Below, one piece after another: positions 1 to 10,055 of a DNA stretch of 34,973 nt. A program made the position numbers and the translations under genes. The notes beneath the pieces are model-generated. The model saw nothing but the letters and a program-made list of their open reading frames with translations. It searched no databases and was not told the origin of the DNA. This DNA is from Prochlorococcus sp. AG-670-O13. Its GTDB lineage: Bacteria > Cyanobacteriota > Cyanobacteriia > PCC-6307 > Cyanobiaceae. Location: positions 1 to 34,973 of the forward strand of contig QCTB01000010.1 of NCBI GenBank assembly GCA_003209055.1. The letters are read 5' to 3'. How positions within the stretch are numbered: the stretch's first letter is position 1; each line of letters begins with the position of its first letter.

Positions 1-166
1 TTGGAATTTTGCCAAGCCTAAACCCTGGAATTTTAGCTGAACGAGTAAGTGAATTTATTGTCTCATTTACGCATGATTTGCATGTATTAGATGGTATTTC
101 TAATTCAAGTGCGATCCTACTTTGAGGAAGTGAGGTTGTTTTTACTATTAATGCTTCTTTGATCAT
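1..166 (-). CDS. tig: Trigger factor, N-terminal fragment (cut by window edge)
   Basis: Ribosome-bound chaperone and peptidyl-prolyl isomerase that meets nascent chains at the exit tunnel. Only the first 55 codons are present, reading leftward from an ATG at 166-164. The translation begins MIKEALIVKTTSLPQSRIAL and continues through an Ile-Pro-Gly-Phe-Arg segment near residue 49. That segment is the start of the GFRxGxxP ribosome-docking signature of trigger factor, here G-F-R-L-G-K-I-P, in the N-terminal domain. The gene is divergent from asd, with about 130 bases between the two starts. The call rests on the N-terminal domain only; the isomerase and C-terminal domains lie outside the window. 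Confidence 0.88.
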   Translation of the reverse strand, partial: MIKEALIVKTTSLPQSRIALELEIPSNTCKSCVNETINSLTRSAKIPGFRLGKIP

Positions 167-295
167 GTTTGGGTTTTTTAAAATTATTACAATAAGCAGA
201 AACTTAATTATTCCACATTAAGTGATTTCCTTGAAAGTTAACTTTTTTGATACAGTAAGAAAAATATTCAATTTCATAATTTTTTGTTTTAGATA

Positions 296-1327
296 GTGAG
301 AAAATCTCCATTTTTGCCAAATAGGCCTTTAAAGGTTGCTATCTTAGGTTCTTCAGGTGCAGTTGGATCTGAACTACTTAAAATTCTGGAGGAAAGAGAG
401 TTTCCTATCTCAGAATTAATATTGCTGTCATCTGAACGTTCAGAAGGTAAGGTCATTAAATGGAAAGGAGAAGAAATTGTTACTAAAAAAGCTACTAAAG
501 ATGAGTTCTTAAATGTTGATCTAGTTCTTGCTTCTGCTGGTGGAAGTATTTCAAAAAAATGGTTATCAACAGTTCAAGATCAGAATGCTTTATTAATTGA
601 TAATTCAAGCGCATTTAGGCTAGAAAATGATGTCCCTCTTATTGTTCCTGAAGTAAATGCTTGTGATGCTCTAAAGCATAATGGTATTATCGCTAATCCG
701 AATTGCACAACTATATTACTGACTTTGGTTTTAGCTCCTCTAAATAAGATTTCTCCCATAAAAAGGGTGATAGTTTCAACTTATCAATCGGTAAGCGGAG
801 CAGGACAATTAGCAATGGAAGAATTACAGTTTTTAACTAAGAAATATTTGCAGGGAAATCCAATAGAAAGTAAAGTTTTACCTTATTCTTTGGCATTTAA
901 TTTATTCCTTCATAATTCACCAATGCTTGCAAATAATTACTGTGAAGAAGAGATGAAAATGACTAACGAAACTCGTAAAATTCTTAATATTACTGATTTA
1001 AAACTTTCTTCTACATGTGTTCGAGTTCCAGTTCTTAGAGCCCATTCTGAATCAGTTAATATTGAATTTGAGGATATTATCAAACCTTCATGTGCTATGG
1101 ATCATTTAAAAAATGCAGATGGGATAGAAATCATAGAAGACTATCAAAAAAATAGGTTTCCTATGCCAAATGATGTCATGGGAAGAGATAATATTGCCGT
1201 GGGAAGGTTAAGAACTGATATAAGTAATCCCAATGGATTAGAATTGTGGTTATGTGGAGATCAAATAAGGAAAGGAGCAGCCCTTAATGCTGTTCAAATA
1301 GCTGAACTATTAATTCCAAAAAAATGA
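296..1327 (+). CDS. asd: Aspartate-semialdehyde dehydrogenase
   Basis: Reduces aspartyl-4-phosphate to aspartate semialdehyde with NADPH, the branch-point step toward lysine/diaminopimelate, threonine and methionine. The 343-residue protein has the usual family length. Residues 17-24 (LGSSGAVG) form the nucleotide-binding glycine loop, and Cys137 in NPNCTT is the expected catalytic cysteine. The start is GTG: it lies just upstream of the conserved Rossmann strand and no upstream ATG fits. The stop overlaps the dapA start as ATGA (4 bases), so the two are very likely translationally coupled. A CATAAT at 275-280 could be a -10 element but has no good -35 partner. Confidence 0.95.
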   Translation: MRKSPFLPNRPLKVAILGSSGAVGSELLKILEEREFPISELILLSSERSEGKVIKWKGEEIVTKKATKDEFLNVDLVLASAGGSISKKWLSTVQDQNALLIDNSSAFRLENDVPLIVPEVNACDALKHNGIIANPNCTTILLTLVLAPLNKISPIKRVIVSTYQSVSGAGQLAMEELQFLTKKYLQGNPIESKVLPYSLAFNLFLHNSPMLANNYCEEEMKMTNETRKILNITDLKLSSTCVRVPVLRAHSESVNIEFEDIIKPSCAMDHLKNADGIEIIEDYQKNRFPMPNDVMGRDNIAVGRLRTDISNPNGLELWLCGDQIRKGAALNAVQIAELLIPKK

Positions 1328-2229
1328 ATGTTGATAATACTAAATCTACTTATCCATTTTTTGGGAGAATATTGACTGCGATGGTTACTCCATTTAAAGA
1401 AAATGGAGAAGTGGATTATGAATTAGCTATTAAACTTTCAAATTACCTTTATGAAAATGGTTCAGATGGAATTGTGCTTTGTGGAACAACAGGAGAATCT
1501 CCAACTCTTTCATGGCCTGAACAGCATGATTTGTTTGTTGCAGTTAAAGGCTCCTTAAGTTCTGGGTGTAAAATAATAGTTGGAACAGGAAGTAACTGCA
1601 CAAGTGAGGCAGTAGAGGCTACGAAGAAAGCGTACAAATTTGGTGCAGATGGCGCTTTAGTTGTAGTTCCTTATTACAATAAACCTCCTCAAGAAGGTCT
1701 TTATAATCACTTTAGTTCTGTAGCGACTGCAGCTAAGGATTTACCGCTAATGCTTTACAACATACCAGGAAGGACTGGTTGTAATTTATTACCTAATACT
1801 GTAAACAAACTTATGAATTTCTCAAATATTCTCAGTATTAAAGCAGCAAGCGGTAGAATAGAGGAAGTAACAGAGTTGAGGTCAGTTTGTGGCCCTAAAC
1901 TCTCTGTATATAGTGGAGACGATTCATTGTTGCTCCCTATGTTATCTGTTGGTGCTGTTGGTGTAGTAAGTGTGGCAAGCCATTTGGTTGGCCTTCAACT
2001 TAAAGAAATGATTGAATTATTTCATAAAGGGGAATTGCCATCTGCTTTAGTAATTCATGAAAGACTTCAACCGCTTTTTAAGTCACTTTTTATGACAACA
2101 AATCCTATTCCAATTAAGGCAGCTTTAGAGCTTTCTGGATGGAATGTAGGTAATCCTAGGAGTCCTTTATCTCCATTAGCTATGGACATGAAAAAACAAC
2201 TTTCAATTATCCTCAAATCCTTACATTAA
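1324..2229 (+). CDS. dapA: 4-hydroxy-tetrahydrodipicolinate synthase
   Basis: Condenses pyruvate with aspartate semialdehyde, the first committed step of diaminopimelate and lysine synthesis, directly after the asd reaction. The 301-residue protein is a class I aldolase-type (beta/alpha)8 barrel. GTTGES lies at residues 54-59. Tyr145 in LYNIPGR is the catalytic tyrosine and Lys173 in SIKAAS is the expected Schiff-base lysine. It overlaps asd by 4 bases, and rnj follows 77 bases downstream on the same strand. All catalytic landmarks are intact and the length is normal for the family. Confidence 0.96.
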   Translation: MNVDNTKSTYPFFGRILTAMVTPFKENGEVDYELAIKLSNYLYENGSDGIVLCGTTGESPTLSWPEQHDLFVAVKGSLSSGCKIIVGTGSNCTSEAVEATKKAYKFGADGALVVVPYYNKPPQEGLYNHFSSVATAAKDLPLMLYNIPGRTGCNLLPNTVNKLMNFSNILSIKAASGRIEEVTELRSVCGPKLSVYSGDDSLLLPMLSVGAVGVVSVASHLVGLQLKEMIELFHKGELPSALVIHERLQPLFKSLFMTTNPIPIKAALELSGWNVGNPRSPLSPLAMDMKKQLSIILKSLH

Positions 2230-2306
2230 GGATTCTATTTAACTTGATAATTAAATTTAAATAAAATTAGTTTGATTACAAGCAAGACTTTATAAATTTT
2301 TAAATT

Positions 2307-4298
2307 ATGCAATCAAGATCAAATTCAACCATTAATAGATCTTCAATTAATTCACAAGGATCTAAAAGTAATAGCCCAACTCTAAGAGTAATTCCATTAG
2401 GTGGCTTACATGAAATAGGAAAAAATACATGTGTATTCGAATTCGGAGATGAATTAATGCTGGTTGATGCTGGACTAGCCTTTCCTTCAGATGGCATGCA
2501 TGGAGTAAATGTTGTCATGCCAGATACAACTTTTTTAAAAGAAAATCAGAGAAGAATTAAAGGAATGATAGTAACTCATGGGCATGAAGATCATATTGGA
2601 GGTATTTCTCATCATCTGAAGCACTTTAATATTCCGATTATTTATGGTCCAAGACTTGCAATGTCCATGTTAAGAGGAAAAATGGAGGAAGCAGGTGTAT
2701 CCGATAGAACGACAATACAGACAGTAAATCCAAGAGATGTTGTTAAAGTTGGACAGCATTTTTCTGTTGAATTTATTCGCAATACTCATTCAATTTGTGA
2801 CAGTTTTTCATTAGCAGTTACAACACCTGTCGGCACAATTATATTTACTGGCGATTTTAAGTTTGATCATATGCCAGTAGATGGAGAACAATTTGATATT
2901 GAAAGAATGGTTTATTACGGAGAGAAGGGGGTTTTATGCATGTTTAGTGATTCTACGAATGCAGAAGTTCCTGGCTTTTGTCCCTCTGAAAAGACTATTT
3001 ATCCTTCTTTGGAAAAACATATTTCAGAGGCAAAAGAACGAGTGATCCTTACCACCTTTGCTAGTTCTGTTCACAGAGTGACAATGATCTTAGAATTGGC
3101 TATGAAACATGGAAGAAAGGTTGGTTTGTTGGGTAGATCGATGATAAATGTTATTGCTAAAGCAAGAGATATTGGTTATATGAAATGCCCAGATGATTTG
3201 TTTGTCCCTATTAAACAAATTAGAGATTTACCTGATAGAGAAACTTTATTATTGATGACTGGTAGTCAAGGGGAACCTTTAGCTGCTTTAAGTAGAATTT
3301 CTCGTGGTGAGCATCAACATGTTCGACTTAAAACAACTGATACTGTTATATTTTCTGCTAGCCCAATTCCAGGAAATACTATTGGTGTCGTAAATACAAT
3401 AGATAGATTGATGAAAATGGGAGCGAAGGTAGTTTACGGAAAAGGTGAGAATATACATGTTTCTGGTCATGGTTTCCAAGAAGATCAAAAATTAATGTTG
3501 GCATTAGCTAAACCTAAGTTTTTTGTTCCTGTACACGGAGAACATAGAATGCTTGTTTGTCATAGCAGAAGTGCTCAAACAATGGGAGTTCCAAAAGATA
3601 ATATATTAATAATTGAAAATGGAGATGTTGTTGAATTAACTTCTGATTCTATAAATAAAGGAGATCCTGTTAAAGCAGGAGTAGAGTTACTTGATAATTC
3701 TCGAAATGGAATTGTTGATGCCCGAGTGTTAAAGGAAAGGCAGCAATTAGCAGGTGATGGTGTAGTAACTGTCTTAGCGCCTATAAGTACTGATGGGAAA
3801 ATGGTTGCTCCACCAAGAGTAAATTTAAGGGGGGTTGTGACTACTGCAGAACCCAGAAAAATGTCTATGTGGACAGAAAGAGAAATTAGTTGGGTTCTAG
3901 AAAATAGATGGAAGCAATTATCTAGGCAAACTGGACCTAATAATTTTGAGGTAGATTGGATTGGTGTTCAAAGAGAAATTGAAAATGGTTTAAGTAGAAG
4001 AATGAGAAGAGAGTTACAAGTTGAACCTTTAATTCTTTGTTTAGTACAGCCTGCACCAAGCGGAACACGCGCTTATATTCCAAAAATTACTGAAGAGCAA
4101 AATAATAATAACAGGAATAGAAATAATCAAAACTTCCAAAAAAGAAATAACAATAATTATCAGAACAATGCAAATAATCCTAAAAATCTTAATTCTCAAA
4201 ATAATTCCAAATCTTCAAAAGACCCATTAGTTAATTCTGAGAAAGAGGAATCTTTTGAGGGTAGGACTAGAAGAAGAAGATCAGCAGTAACATCTTAG
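2307..4298 (+). CDS. rnj: Ribonuclease J (metallo-beta-lactamase/beta-CASP RNase)
   Basis: Predicted 5'-3' exo- and endoribonuclease of mRNA turnover and RNA maturation. The 663-residue protein has the zinc motif HGHEDH at residues 91-96 after a short Ser/Asn-rich N-terminal lead (about 1-24), then a beta-CASP domain and the RNase J C-terminal domain. Beyond that is an unusual tail: residues 599-637 contain 20 Asn in 39 positions, and the protein ends in G-R-T-R-R-R-R-S-A-V-T-S. The low-complexity part is AAT-rich at the DNA level. The gene runs tail to tail into tilS, sharing 4 bases so that the two stop codons interlock in TTAG. It probably belongs to the asd-dapA transcription unit, but a separate promoter in the 77-base gap is possible. 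Confidence 0.93.
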   Translation: MQSRSNSTINRSSINSQGSKSNSPTLRVIPLGGLHEIGKNTCVFEFGDELMLVDAGLAFPSDGMHGVNVVMPDTTFLKENQRRIKGMIVTHGHEDHIGGISHHLKHFNIPIIYGPRLAMSMLRGKMEEAGVSDRTTIQTVNPRDVVKVGQHFSVEFIRNTHSICDSFSLAVTTPVGTIIFTGDFKFDHMPVDGEQFDIERMVYYGEKGVLCMFSDSTNAEVPGFCPSEKTIYPSLEKHISEAKERVILTTFASSVHRVTMILELAMKHGRKVGLLGRSMINVIAKARDIGYMKCPDDLFVPIKQIRDLPDRETLLLMTGSQGEPLAALSRISRGEHQHVRLKTTDTVIFSASPIPGNTIGVVNTIDRLMKMGAKVVYGKGENIHVSGHGFQEDQKLMLALAKPKFFVPVHGEHRMLVCHSRSAQTMGVPKDNILIIENGDVVELTSDSINKGDPVKAGVELLDNSRNGIVDARVLKERQQLAGDGVVTVLAPISTDGKMVAPPRVNLRGVVTTAEPRKMSMWTEREISWVLENRWKQLSRQTGPNNFEVDWIGVQREIENGLSRRMRRELQVEPLILCLVQPAPSGTRAYIPKITEEQNNNNRNRNNQNFQKRNNNNYQNNANNPKNLNSQNNSKSSKDPLVNSEKEESFEGRTRRRRSAVTS

Positions 4299-5305
4299 GA
4301 TTTTTCAAGGCTTATATAATCTCTGTCCCAAATTATTTTTAATCTCTCAGGTAAGTGGATTTGGCCTTTATTTTTTTCAAAAATTGAAGTGGCTAAATCA
4401 TTGATATTGTTTGAATTTAATTGTTTTGTACAATTTTTTTTCAAAAAAATATTTAAAATAGTACATCTTGCTTCAATGCATAGGCTATTTAAGATTTCTC
4501 TTTTTATACCCTTCGCATCTTTACAAGATATGTATGCAAGATTACCTAGATCTTGTTGTTCTTGATTAAATTGCGTCATTTTTTCTGCAAAACTATTTAT
4601 TCTTTTGGAATATCCAGGATACATAGTTTCAAAATTTGGAATAATCTTTTTTCTGACTAAATTTCTCTTGATTTTTAAATCATAGTTAGATGGGTCTTCC
4701 CAAATGGGAATATTCATCAAGTTGCAAATTTTTTTAGTATCTTCTCTGCTAAATATTAATAATGGTCTTATTAAAAAAATATTATCTTCAAATATTCTTT
4801 TTTTGTTTATATAGCTTAGTCCTGCATAATTACTTCCTCTAGCCAAATTTAGTAAAAATGTTTCTGCATTGTCTGTACTCGTATGACCCGTAATTAAATA
4901 AATATCCATAATTTTTTGGTTTTCATTTAATAATTGATTTGCTCTTTCACTTAATTTTTTATATCTCCAATCTCGCGCTTTCTCTTCAGAAGAAATATTT
5001 TTTTTATTAGCTCGATCACAAAAAAATGAGATGTTTTTTTTATCACAGTAATTTTTTAATTCAATTGCATATCTCTCAGATTTTTCATGCCATTGATGAT
5101 CTCCATGCCAAACATGTACAAACCAATTATGCTGAATTTTCATATCATTGATTAGGTTTAACAAAGCCATTGAATCTTGTCCTCCAGAAACTGATATCAA
5201 CAGATTTGCTCCCCTGGGAATTAGTTTTTCTTTACTTAAAAACTCCTTGTGTAGCAGATGATGCCAGGATGTCCAATTCTTTTGGGTAAAATTTTTATAA
5301 GTCAT
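4295..5305 (-). CDS. tilS: tRNA(Ile)-lysidine synthase
   Basis: ATP-dependent enzyme that joins lysine to C34 of tRNA-Ile(CAU), making lysidine so that the tRNA reads AUA. The PP-loop SGGQDS is at residues 40-45. Further conserved elements are the HGDHQW-type segment near residue 70 and the TGHTSTDNAETFLLNLARGS block near residues 140-160. At 336 residues it is the compact form, with little of the extra C-terminal domain of the E. coli enzyme. It converges on rnj with a 4-base overlap and is divergent from ycf23 across 85 bases. AUA is common in genes this AT-rich, so the enzyme is probably essential here. Confidence 0.92.
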   Translation of the reverse strand: MTYKNFTQKNWTSWHHLLHKEFLSKEKLIPRGANLLISVSGGQDSMALLNLINDMKIQHNWFVHVWHGDHQWHEKSERYAIELKNYCDKKNISFFCDRANKKNISSEEKARDWRYKKLSERANQLLNENQKIMDIYLITGHTSTDNAETFLLNLARGSNYAGLSYINKKRIFEDNIFLIRPLLIFSREDTKKICNLMNIPIWEDPSNYDLKIKRNLVRKKIIPNFETMYPGYSKRINSFAEKMTQFNQEQQDLGNLAYISCKDAKGIKREILNSLCIEARCTILNIFLKKNCTKQLNSNNINDLATSIFEKNKGQIHLPERLKIIWDRDYISLEKS

Positions 5306-5390
5306 ATTGTTTAACTCAAATAATATTTTTAAAAAAATTCACCTTTTTACTAAAACAATGTCACAATCAGGTAATAAATTCATCAAGTAA

Positions 5391-6167
5391 ATGAGTCTGA
5401 TTAATCTTTTGCCACAAAAAATTCAAGAAGAGTTAAGCCATAAATCTTTACTCAAAATAATTTCAGGATTAAGTAATTTTGAGCTAAAATCTATTAAAAA
5501 GATTTCAGAAGCAGCTTTTTTAGGGGGTGCTGATTTGATTGATATAGCTTGTAAACCTGAATTGGTTGAATCTGCTATTGAGATTTCATCATTACCAATT
5601 TGCGTTAGTTCTGTGGAACCCAAATCATTTATAAACTCAGTTAAAGCAGGAGCTTCTTTAATTGAGATAGGAAACTATGATAGTTTTTACGAAAAAGGAA
5701 TTACTTTCTCAGAGGAAAAAGTTTTAAATCTTACAAAAGAGACCAAAGATATTTTGCCTGATGTTCCTCTATCAGTCACCGTTCCTCATACTATTCCTAT
5801 AGACAGGCAAGTTGATCTTGCTGTGAAATTGGTTTTTGAAGGTGCTGAAATCATTCAAACTGAGGGAGGTAAAAGTTCTAATCCATATAATTCAGGGATA
5901 CAAGGATTATTAGAAAAGTCAGTACCTACTTTGGCAGCTACTTTTGCAATAAGTAAAGAATTTGAGAAACAGTCTATTACTGTTCCAATTATGAGTGCTT
6001 CAGGTTTAAGTGAGGTAACATGTCCACTAGCTGTTTCATGCGGAGCAGCAGCAGTTGGGGTTGGATCTGTAGTTAACAAACTAGATGATTTAATATCAAT
6101 GATTGCTGTTGTTAGAGGTTTAAAAGAATCCTTGAAAAATTCAATAATTAAAGAAAAAATTTCCTAG
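5391..6167 (+). CDS. ycf23: Ycf23/DUF561 family protein, predicted TIM barrel of unknown function
   Basis: The 258-residue protein resembles the Ycf23 (DUF561) family, which occurs in cyanobacteria, in some algal plastid genomes and in plant nuclei. No reaction is established for the family that I can name. The sequence alternates strand and helix segments in the manner of a (beta/alpha)8 barrel: GGADLIDIA near 44-52, GASLIEIGNYDSF near 85-97, then a Q-T-E-G-G-K-S-S segment near 156-163. A late GAAAVGVGSVVNK segment near 218-230 resembles the phosphate-binding glycine turns of ThiG, ThiE and HisF-type barrels. uvrB follows after 28 bases on the same strand, so the two are probably co-transcribed. 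The family call is fairly firm; the fold is inferred. Confidence 0.82.
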   Translation: MSLINLLPQKIQEELSHKSLLKIISGLSNFELKSIKKISEAAFLGGADLIDIACKPELVESAIEISSLPICVSSVEPKSFINSVKAGASLIEIGNYDSFYEKGITFSEEKVLNLTKETKDILPDVPLSVTVPHTIPIDRQVDLAVKLVFEGAEIIQTEGGKSSNPYNSGIQGLLEKSVPTLAATFAISKEFEKQSITVPIMSASGLSEVTCPLAVSCGAAAVGVGSVVNKLDDLISMIAVVRGLKESLKNSIIKEKIS

Positions 6168-6195
6168 TATATAAAGATATTAAGTTATTAGCTAA

Positions 6196-8235
6196 ATGAA
6201 TAACTATAAGCTTCAAGCACCATATCAACCAAGTGGTGATCAACCTGAAGCTATTAAAAAATTAGTTCATGGAGTTAATAATGGTAAAGAGTTTCAAACT
6301 CTTTTGGGAGCCACTGGAACTGGAAAAACTTTTACTATTGCAAATGTAATAGAACAAACTGGTAGACCTGCACTTGTTTTGGCTCATAATAAAACTTTGG
6401 CAGCTCAATTATGTAATGAATTAAGGGAGTTCTTTCCTAAGAATGCTGTTGAATACTTTATTTCTTACTACGATTATTATCAACCTGAGGCGTATGTTCC
6501 AGTAAGTGATACATACATAGCAAAAACTGCCTCAATTAATGAGGAGATTGATATGCTTAGGCATTCGGCTACTCGTTCATTATTTGAAAGGAAAGATGTA
6601 ATAGTTGTTGCATCTATTAGCTGTATTTATGGCCTTGGAATACCAAGTGAATATTTAAAAGCTGCTGTCAAGTTTGTAGTCGGAGAATCAATCAATTTAC
6701 GTTCTTCTTTAAGAGCATTAGTTGATAATCAATACACAAGGAACGATGTAGAAATTACTAGAGGCAGATTTAGAATTAAGGGTGATGTATTAGAAATTGG
6801 TCCAGCTTATGAAGATAGATTGATAAGAATTGAGTTATTTGGAGATGAGATAGAGGCAATTAGATTTGTTGATCCATTAACTGGAGAGATTCTTGAGAGT
6901 CTTGATCAAGTTAGTGTTTATCCTGCGAAGCATTTTGTCACTCCAAAAGAGAGATTAGAATCTGCTATTAGGGCTATAAAAAATGAATTAAAAGAACAAT
7001 TAGATAAATTTGCTTATGAAGGGAAGTTATTAGAGGCTCAACGTTTGGAACAACGAACAAAATATGATTTAGAAATGCTTAGAGAAGTTGGATATTGTAA
7101 TGGGGTTGAAAATTATGCCCGCCATTTAGCTGGTAGAGAAGAAGGAACTCCTCCAGAATGCTTAATTGATTATTTTCCAAAAGATTGGTTATTAGTAGTT
7201 GATGAAAGTCACGTGACTTGCCCACAATTACATGCAATGTATAACGGAGACCAAGCCAGAAAAAAGGTATTAATAGATCATGGTTTTCGATTGCCAAGTG
7301 CTGCAGATAATAGGCCTTTAAAGTGTGAGGAATTTTGGGAAAAATCTAGACAGACATTGTTTATTAGTGCAACTCCTGGTCAATGGGAGTTGGATCAATG
7401 CGAAGGCCATTTTATCGAACAAGTTATAAGACCAACTGGTGTTTTAGACCCAATTATTGATGTAAGGCCTAGTGATGGTCAAATAGATGATCTTTTATCA
7501 GAAATAAAAGTTAGAGCTAAAAAGAAACAAAGAGTACTCGTTACTACTCTTACAAAAAGGATGGCAGAAGATCTTACAGATTTTTTATCTGATAATAAAG
7601 TCAGGGTGAGGTATTTGCATTCTGAAATTCATTCAATTGAAAGGATTGAAATTATACAAGACCTCAGATTGGGAGAATATGATGTATTAGTTGGAGTGAA
7701 TTTGCTAAGGGAAGGACTTGATCTACCTGAAGTTTCTCTAGTTGCAATTTTAGATGCTGATAAAGAGGGTTTTCTAAGAGCAGAGCGTTCGCTAATTCAA
7801 ACTATTGGAAGAGCCGCAAGACATGTGGAAGGTGTTGCTTTACTTTATGCAGATAACTTTACCAAATCCATGAAAAAAGCGATATCTGAAACTGATAGGA
7901 GAAGAACTATTCAAAAAAAATATAATCAAATAAATGGTATTACTCCAAGACCTGCAGGTAAGAAAATAGAAAATTCGATATTATCATTTTTAGAATTATC
8001 CAGAAAATTAGATACTGGAGGATTATCTAAAGATCTAATAAATATTGTTAATAATAAAACTGACGAGATTTTATCTTCCAAAGATAATCAATGTTTACTT
8101 GAAGAAATGCCGGATTTGATCGATAAATTAGAAAATAAAATGAAAGAGGCAGCAAAAGAACTAAATTTTGAAGAGGCAGCAAATCTTAGAGATAGAATTA
8201 AGAAACTTAGGCAAAAATTGTCTAGAAATAGTTAG
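6196..8235 (+). CDS. uvrB: Excinuclease ABC subunit B
   Basis: Damage-verifying helicase-like subunit of nucleotide excision repair that is loaded by UvrA and recruits UvrC. The 679-residue protein carries Walker A GATGTGKT at 38-45 and the beta-hairpin segment [12 protein letters not shown] near residues 94-105. The Walker B/DESH box is at 336-339, helicase motif VI is QTIGRAARH, and a C-terminal UVR coiled-coil domain spans about 635-675 ([15 protein letters not shown]). Length and order match the family. It sits 28 bases after ycf23 and converges on lysC with 20 bases between the stop codons. Confidence 0.97.
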   Translation: MNNYKLQAPYQPSGDQPEAIKKLVHGVNNGKEFQTLLGATGTGKTFTIANVIEQTGRPALVLAHNKTLAAQLCNELREFFPKNAVEYFISYYDYYQPEAYVPVSDTYIAKTASINEEIDMLRHSATRSLFERKDVIVVASISCIYGLGIPSEYLKAAVKFVVGESINLRSSLRALVDNQYTRNDVEITRGRFRIKGDVLEIGPAYEDRLIRIELFGDEIEAIRFVDPLTGEILESLDQVSVYPAKHFVTPKERLESAIRAIKNELKEQLDKFAYEGKLLEAQRLEQRTKYDLEMLREVGYCNGVENYARHLAGREEGTPPECLIDYFPKDWLLVVDESHVTCPQLHAMYNGDQARKKVLIDHGFRLPSAADNRPLKCEEFWEKSRQTLFISATPGQWELDQCEGHFIEQVIRPTGVLDPIIDVRPSDGQIDDLLSEIKVRAKKKQRVLVTTLTKRMAEDLTDFLSDNKVRVRYLHSEIHSIERIEIIQDLRLGEYDVLVGVNLLREGLDLPEVSLVAILDADKEGFLRAERSLIQTIGRAARHVEGVALLYADNFTKSMKKAISETDRRRTIQKKYNQINGITPRPAGKKIENSILSFLELSRKLDTGGLSKDLINIVNNKTDEILSSKDNQCLLEEMPDLIDKLENKMKEAAKELNFEEAANLRDRIKKLRQKLSRNS

Positions 8236-8254
8236 TTAATTAATTAATTAATTA
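8236..8254. repeat. (TTAA)4 tandem repeat between convergent stop codons
   Basis: Four perfect TTAA units plus TTA fill nearly the whole 20-base gap between the uvrB and lysC stops. The tract is self-complementary but has no GC stem, so it is not a convincing intrinsic terminator. It is more likely a small AT microsatellite. Confidence 0.7.
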
Positions 8255-8255
8255 T

Positions 8256-10016
8256 TTATTTATGTAATTCGAAATAAGAATGAATAGCATTAACTGCATG
8301 ATCGCAATCCTTTTCTAAGACAATACATGAAGTTCTTATCTCGCTTGTAGCAATCATTTCGATATTAATATTTTTATCTGCAAGTGCTCTAAATATTTTC
8401 CCAGCTGTTCCAACTTTAAATGCCATTCCAGCTCCTACTGTACTTACTTTGGCTATCGCAGGTCCATCTTCAACAAATGATCCGGCTAATTTTTTTGTTA
8501 AAGAGTGAAAAATTTTATTAGCTTTTACTCTGTCTTGTTTGTTCATTGTAAAACTTATGTCTTTGGTTTTGAAAGATGTGAACCTTTCAGATTGAACAAT
8601 AGTGTCAAAGATTAAATTACTCTCTGCAAGAGCTAAGCATATTGAAGCTGCTACACCAGGTTTGTCAGGTAGGTTCCGAAAACTTACTTGAACTTGATTT
8701 TTATCTAGTGCAATTCCTCTTACTTCAGGCTGATCCTCTTTCTCAAATACTGGATTAATAAAAATTTGTTTATCAGATAATTTAAATTTTTCACTTACAA
8801 ATCTAATAGCTTTTGGAATATTATCTATATCAAGTACGCAGCTGACTTTGATTTCGCTGGTGGCTATTAACCTTACATTTATGTTTGCTTGCGATAAAGT
8901 TTCAAATAAATCAGCGGAAACACTTGGTCTTCCCATTATTCCAGCTCCTTGAATACTTAACTTAGTCATATTTGTTTTGAAATTATATTCTCCACCTAAT
9001 TGATTTGTTATTAATTTACATTGCTCAATTGTTTTCGTTAATTCAAACTCATTAACAGTAAATGCAATATCATTACTATTTCCTTCATGAGTAGCTTGGA
9101 TTATTAAATCAACATTAATATTTTCTTCAGACAACGTTTCAAATATTTTAGCTGCAATTCCAGGTCTATCAGGTAGATTCGAAATACTAAATACTGTTTG
9201 ATTTTCTAATACTTCAAGACTATTAACAGTTTTTGTTAATTCTAATTCTCCTCTTGTTAGAGCTAATGGTTTTATTGTGCTACGCAGAAGAGTACCATTT
9301 GATAGTGTTTGACTTGATTTAACATATAATTTAATACCATAATTACGTGCAATTTCAACAGCTCTAGGATGAAGTACCGATGCACCCACACTTGCAAGTT
9401 CTAGCATTTCCTCACAACTAATAATATCTAATAATTTTGCATTAGGTACTATTCTTGGATCAGTGGTTAGAACTCCAGGAACATCTGTATATATCTCGCA
9501 AGTTTCTGCACCTAAAGCAGTTGAAAGGGCTACTGCTGAAGTATCTGAACCCCCTCTTCCTAAGGTTGTTATTTCCATTGATCCAGTATGACTTAGAGTT
9601 GAACCTTGAAAACCAGCAACAACTACAACATAACCTTGATCAATATAGTTTTGTATACGTTCTGTTTTAATATCTAGAATTCTTGCTTTTCCATGAACTG
9701 ATTCAGTAACAATTCCAACTTGGCTCCCGGTCATAGATATTGCAGGTATTCCATATTCATTTAGTGACATTGATAGAAGTGCAATTGATACTTGCTCTCC
9801 TGTAGATAGGAGCATATCTAATTCCCTGCTATTTGGATTTTTGCTTATTGATTCTGCTAACTTATTTAAATGATCTGTAGAATTACCCATTGCAGATAAA
9901 ACTACGACAATTTCATTTCCAGCCTCTTTACTTTGTCCAATATTTTGTGCAATAGCTTTTATTTTTGTAATATCTCCAACAGAAGTGCCGCCAAATTTTT
10001 TTATTAATAAAGCCAT
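8256..10016 (-). CDS. lysC: Aspartate kinase with four ACT domains
   Basis: Phosphorylates aspartate, feeding the semialdehyde made by asd and used by dapA in this window. The 586-residue monofunctional enzyme starts with the kinase signature KFGGTSVG at 7-14 and has FQGSTLSHTGSMEITTLGRGGSD near 137-159. It then carries four ACT repeats beginning near residues 272, 350, 437 and 522, as two pairs that each contain an NLPD(R/K)PG unit and a GAG-type unit. Duplicated ACT pairs are known in cyanobacterial aspartokinases and imply allosteric control by end products such as lysine and threonine. It follows holA by 39 bases and probably shares its transcript. Confidence 0.95.
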   Translation of the reverse strand: MALLIKKFGGTSVGDITKIKAIAQNIGQSKEAGNEIVVVLSAMGNSTDHLNKLAESISKNPNSRELDMLLSTGEQVSIALLSMSLNEYGIPAISMTGSQVGIVTESVHGKARILDIKTERIQNYIDQGYVVVVAGFQGSTLSHTGSMEITTLGRGGSDTSAVALSTALGAETCEIYTDVPGVLTTDPRIVPNAKLLDIISCEEMLELASVGASVLHPRAVEIARNYGIKLYVKSSQTLSNGTLLRSTIKPLALTRGELELTKTVNSLEVLENQTVFSISNLPDRPGIAAKIFETLSEENINVDLIIQATHEGNSNDIAFTVNEFELTKTIEQCKLITNQLGGEYNFKTNMTKLSIQGAGIMGRPSVSADLFETLSQANINVRLIATSEIKVSCVLDIDNIPKAIRFVSEKFKLSDKQIFINPVFEKEDQPEVRGIALDKNQVQVSFRNLPDKPGVAASICLALAESNLIFDTIVQSERFTSFKTKDISFTMNKQDRVKANKIFHSLTKKLAGSFVEDGPAIAKVSTVGAGMAFKVGTAGKIFRALADKNINIEMIATSEIRTSCIVLEKDCDHAVNAIHSYFELHK

Positions 10017-10055
10017 ATCTAAATCATAATATAAATTATTAAACTTAATATTTGA

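Noticed and set aside
8236-8254. Bidirectional terminator between uvrB and lysC
   Set aside because: The self-complementary TTAA repeat has no GC pairs, so a stable RNA hairpin is unlikely. It is reported as a repeat only.
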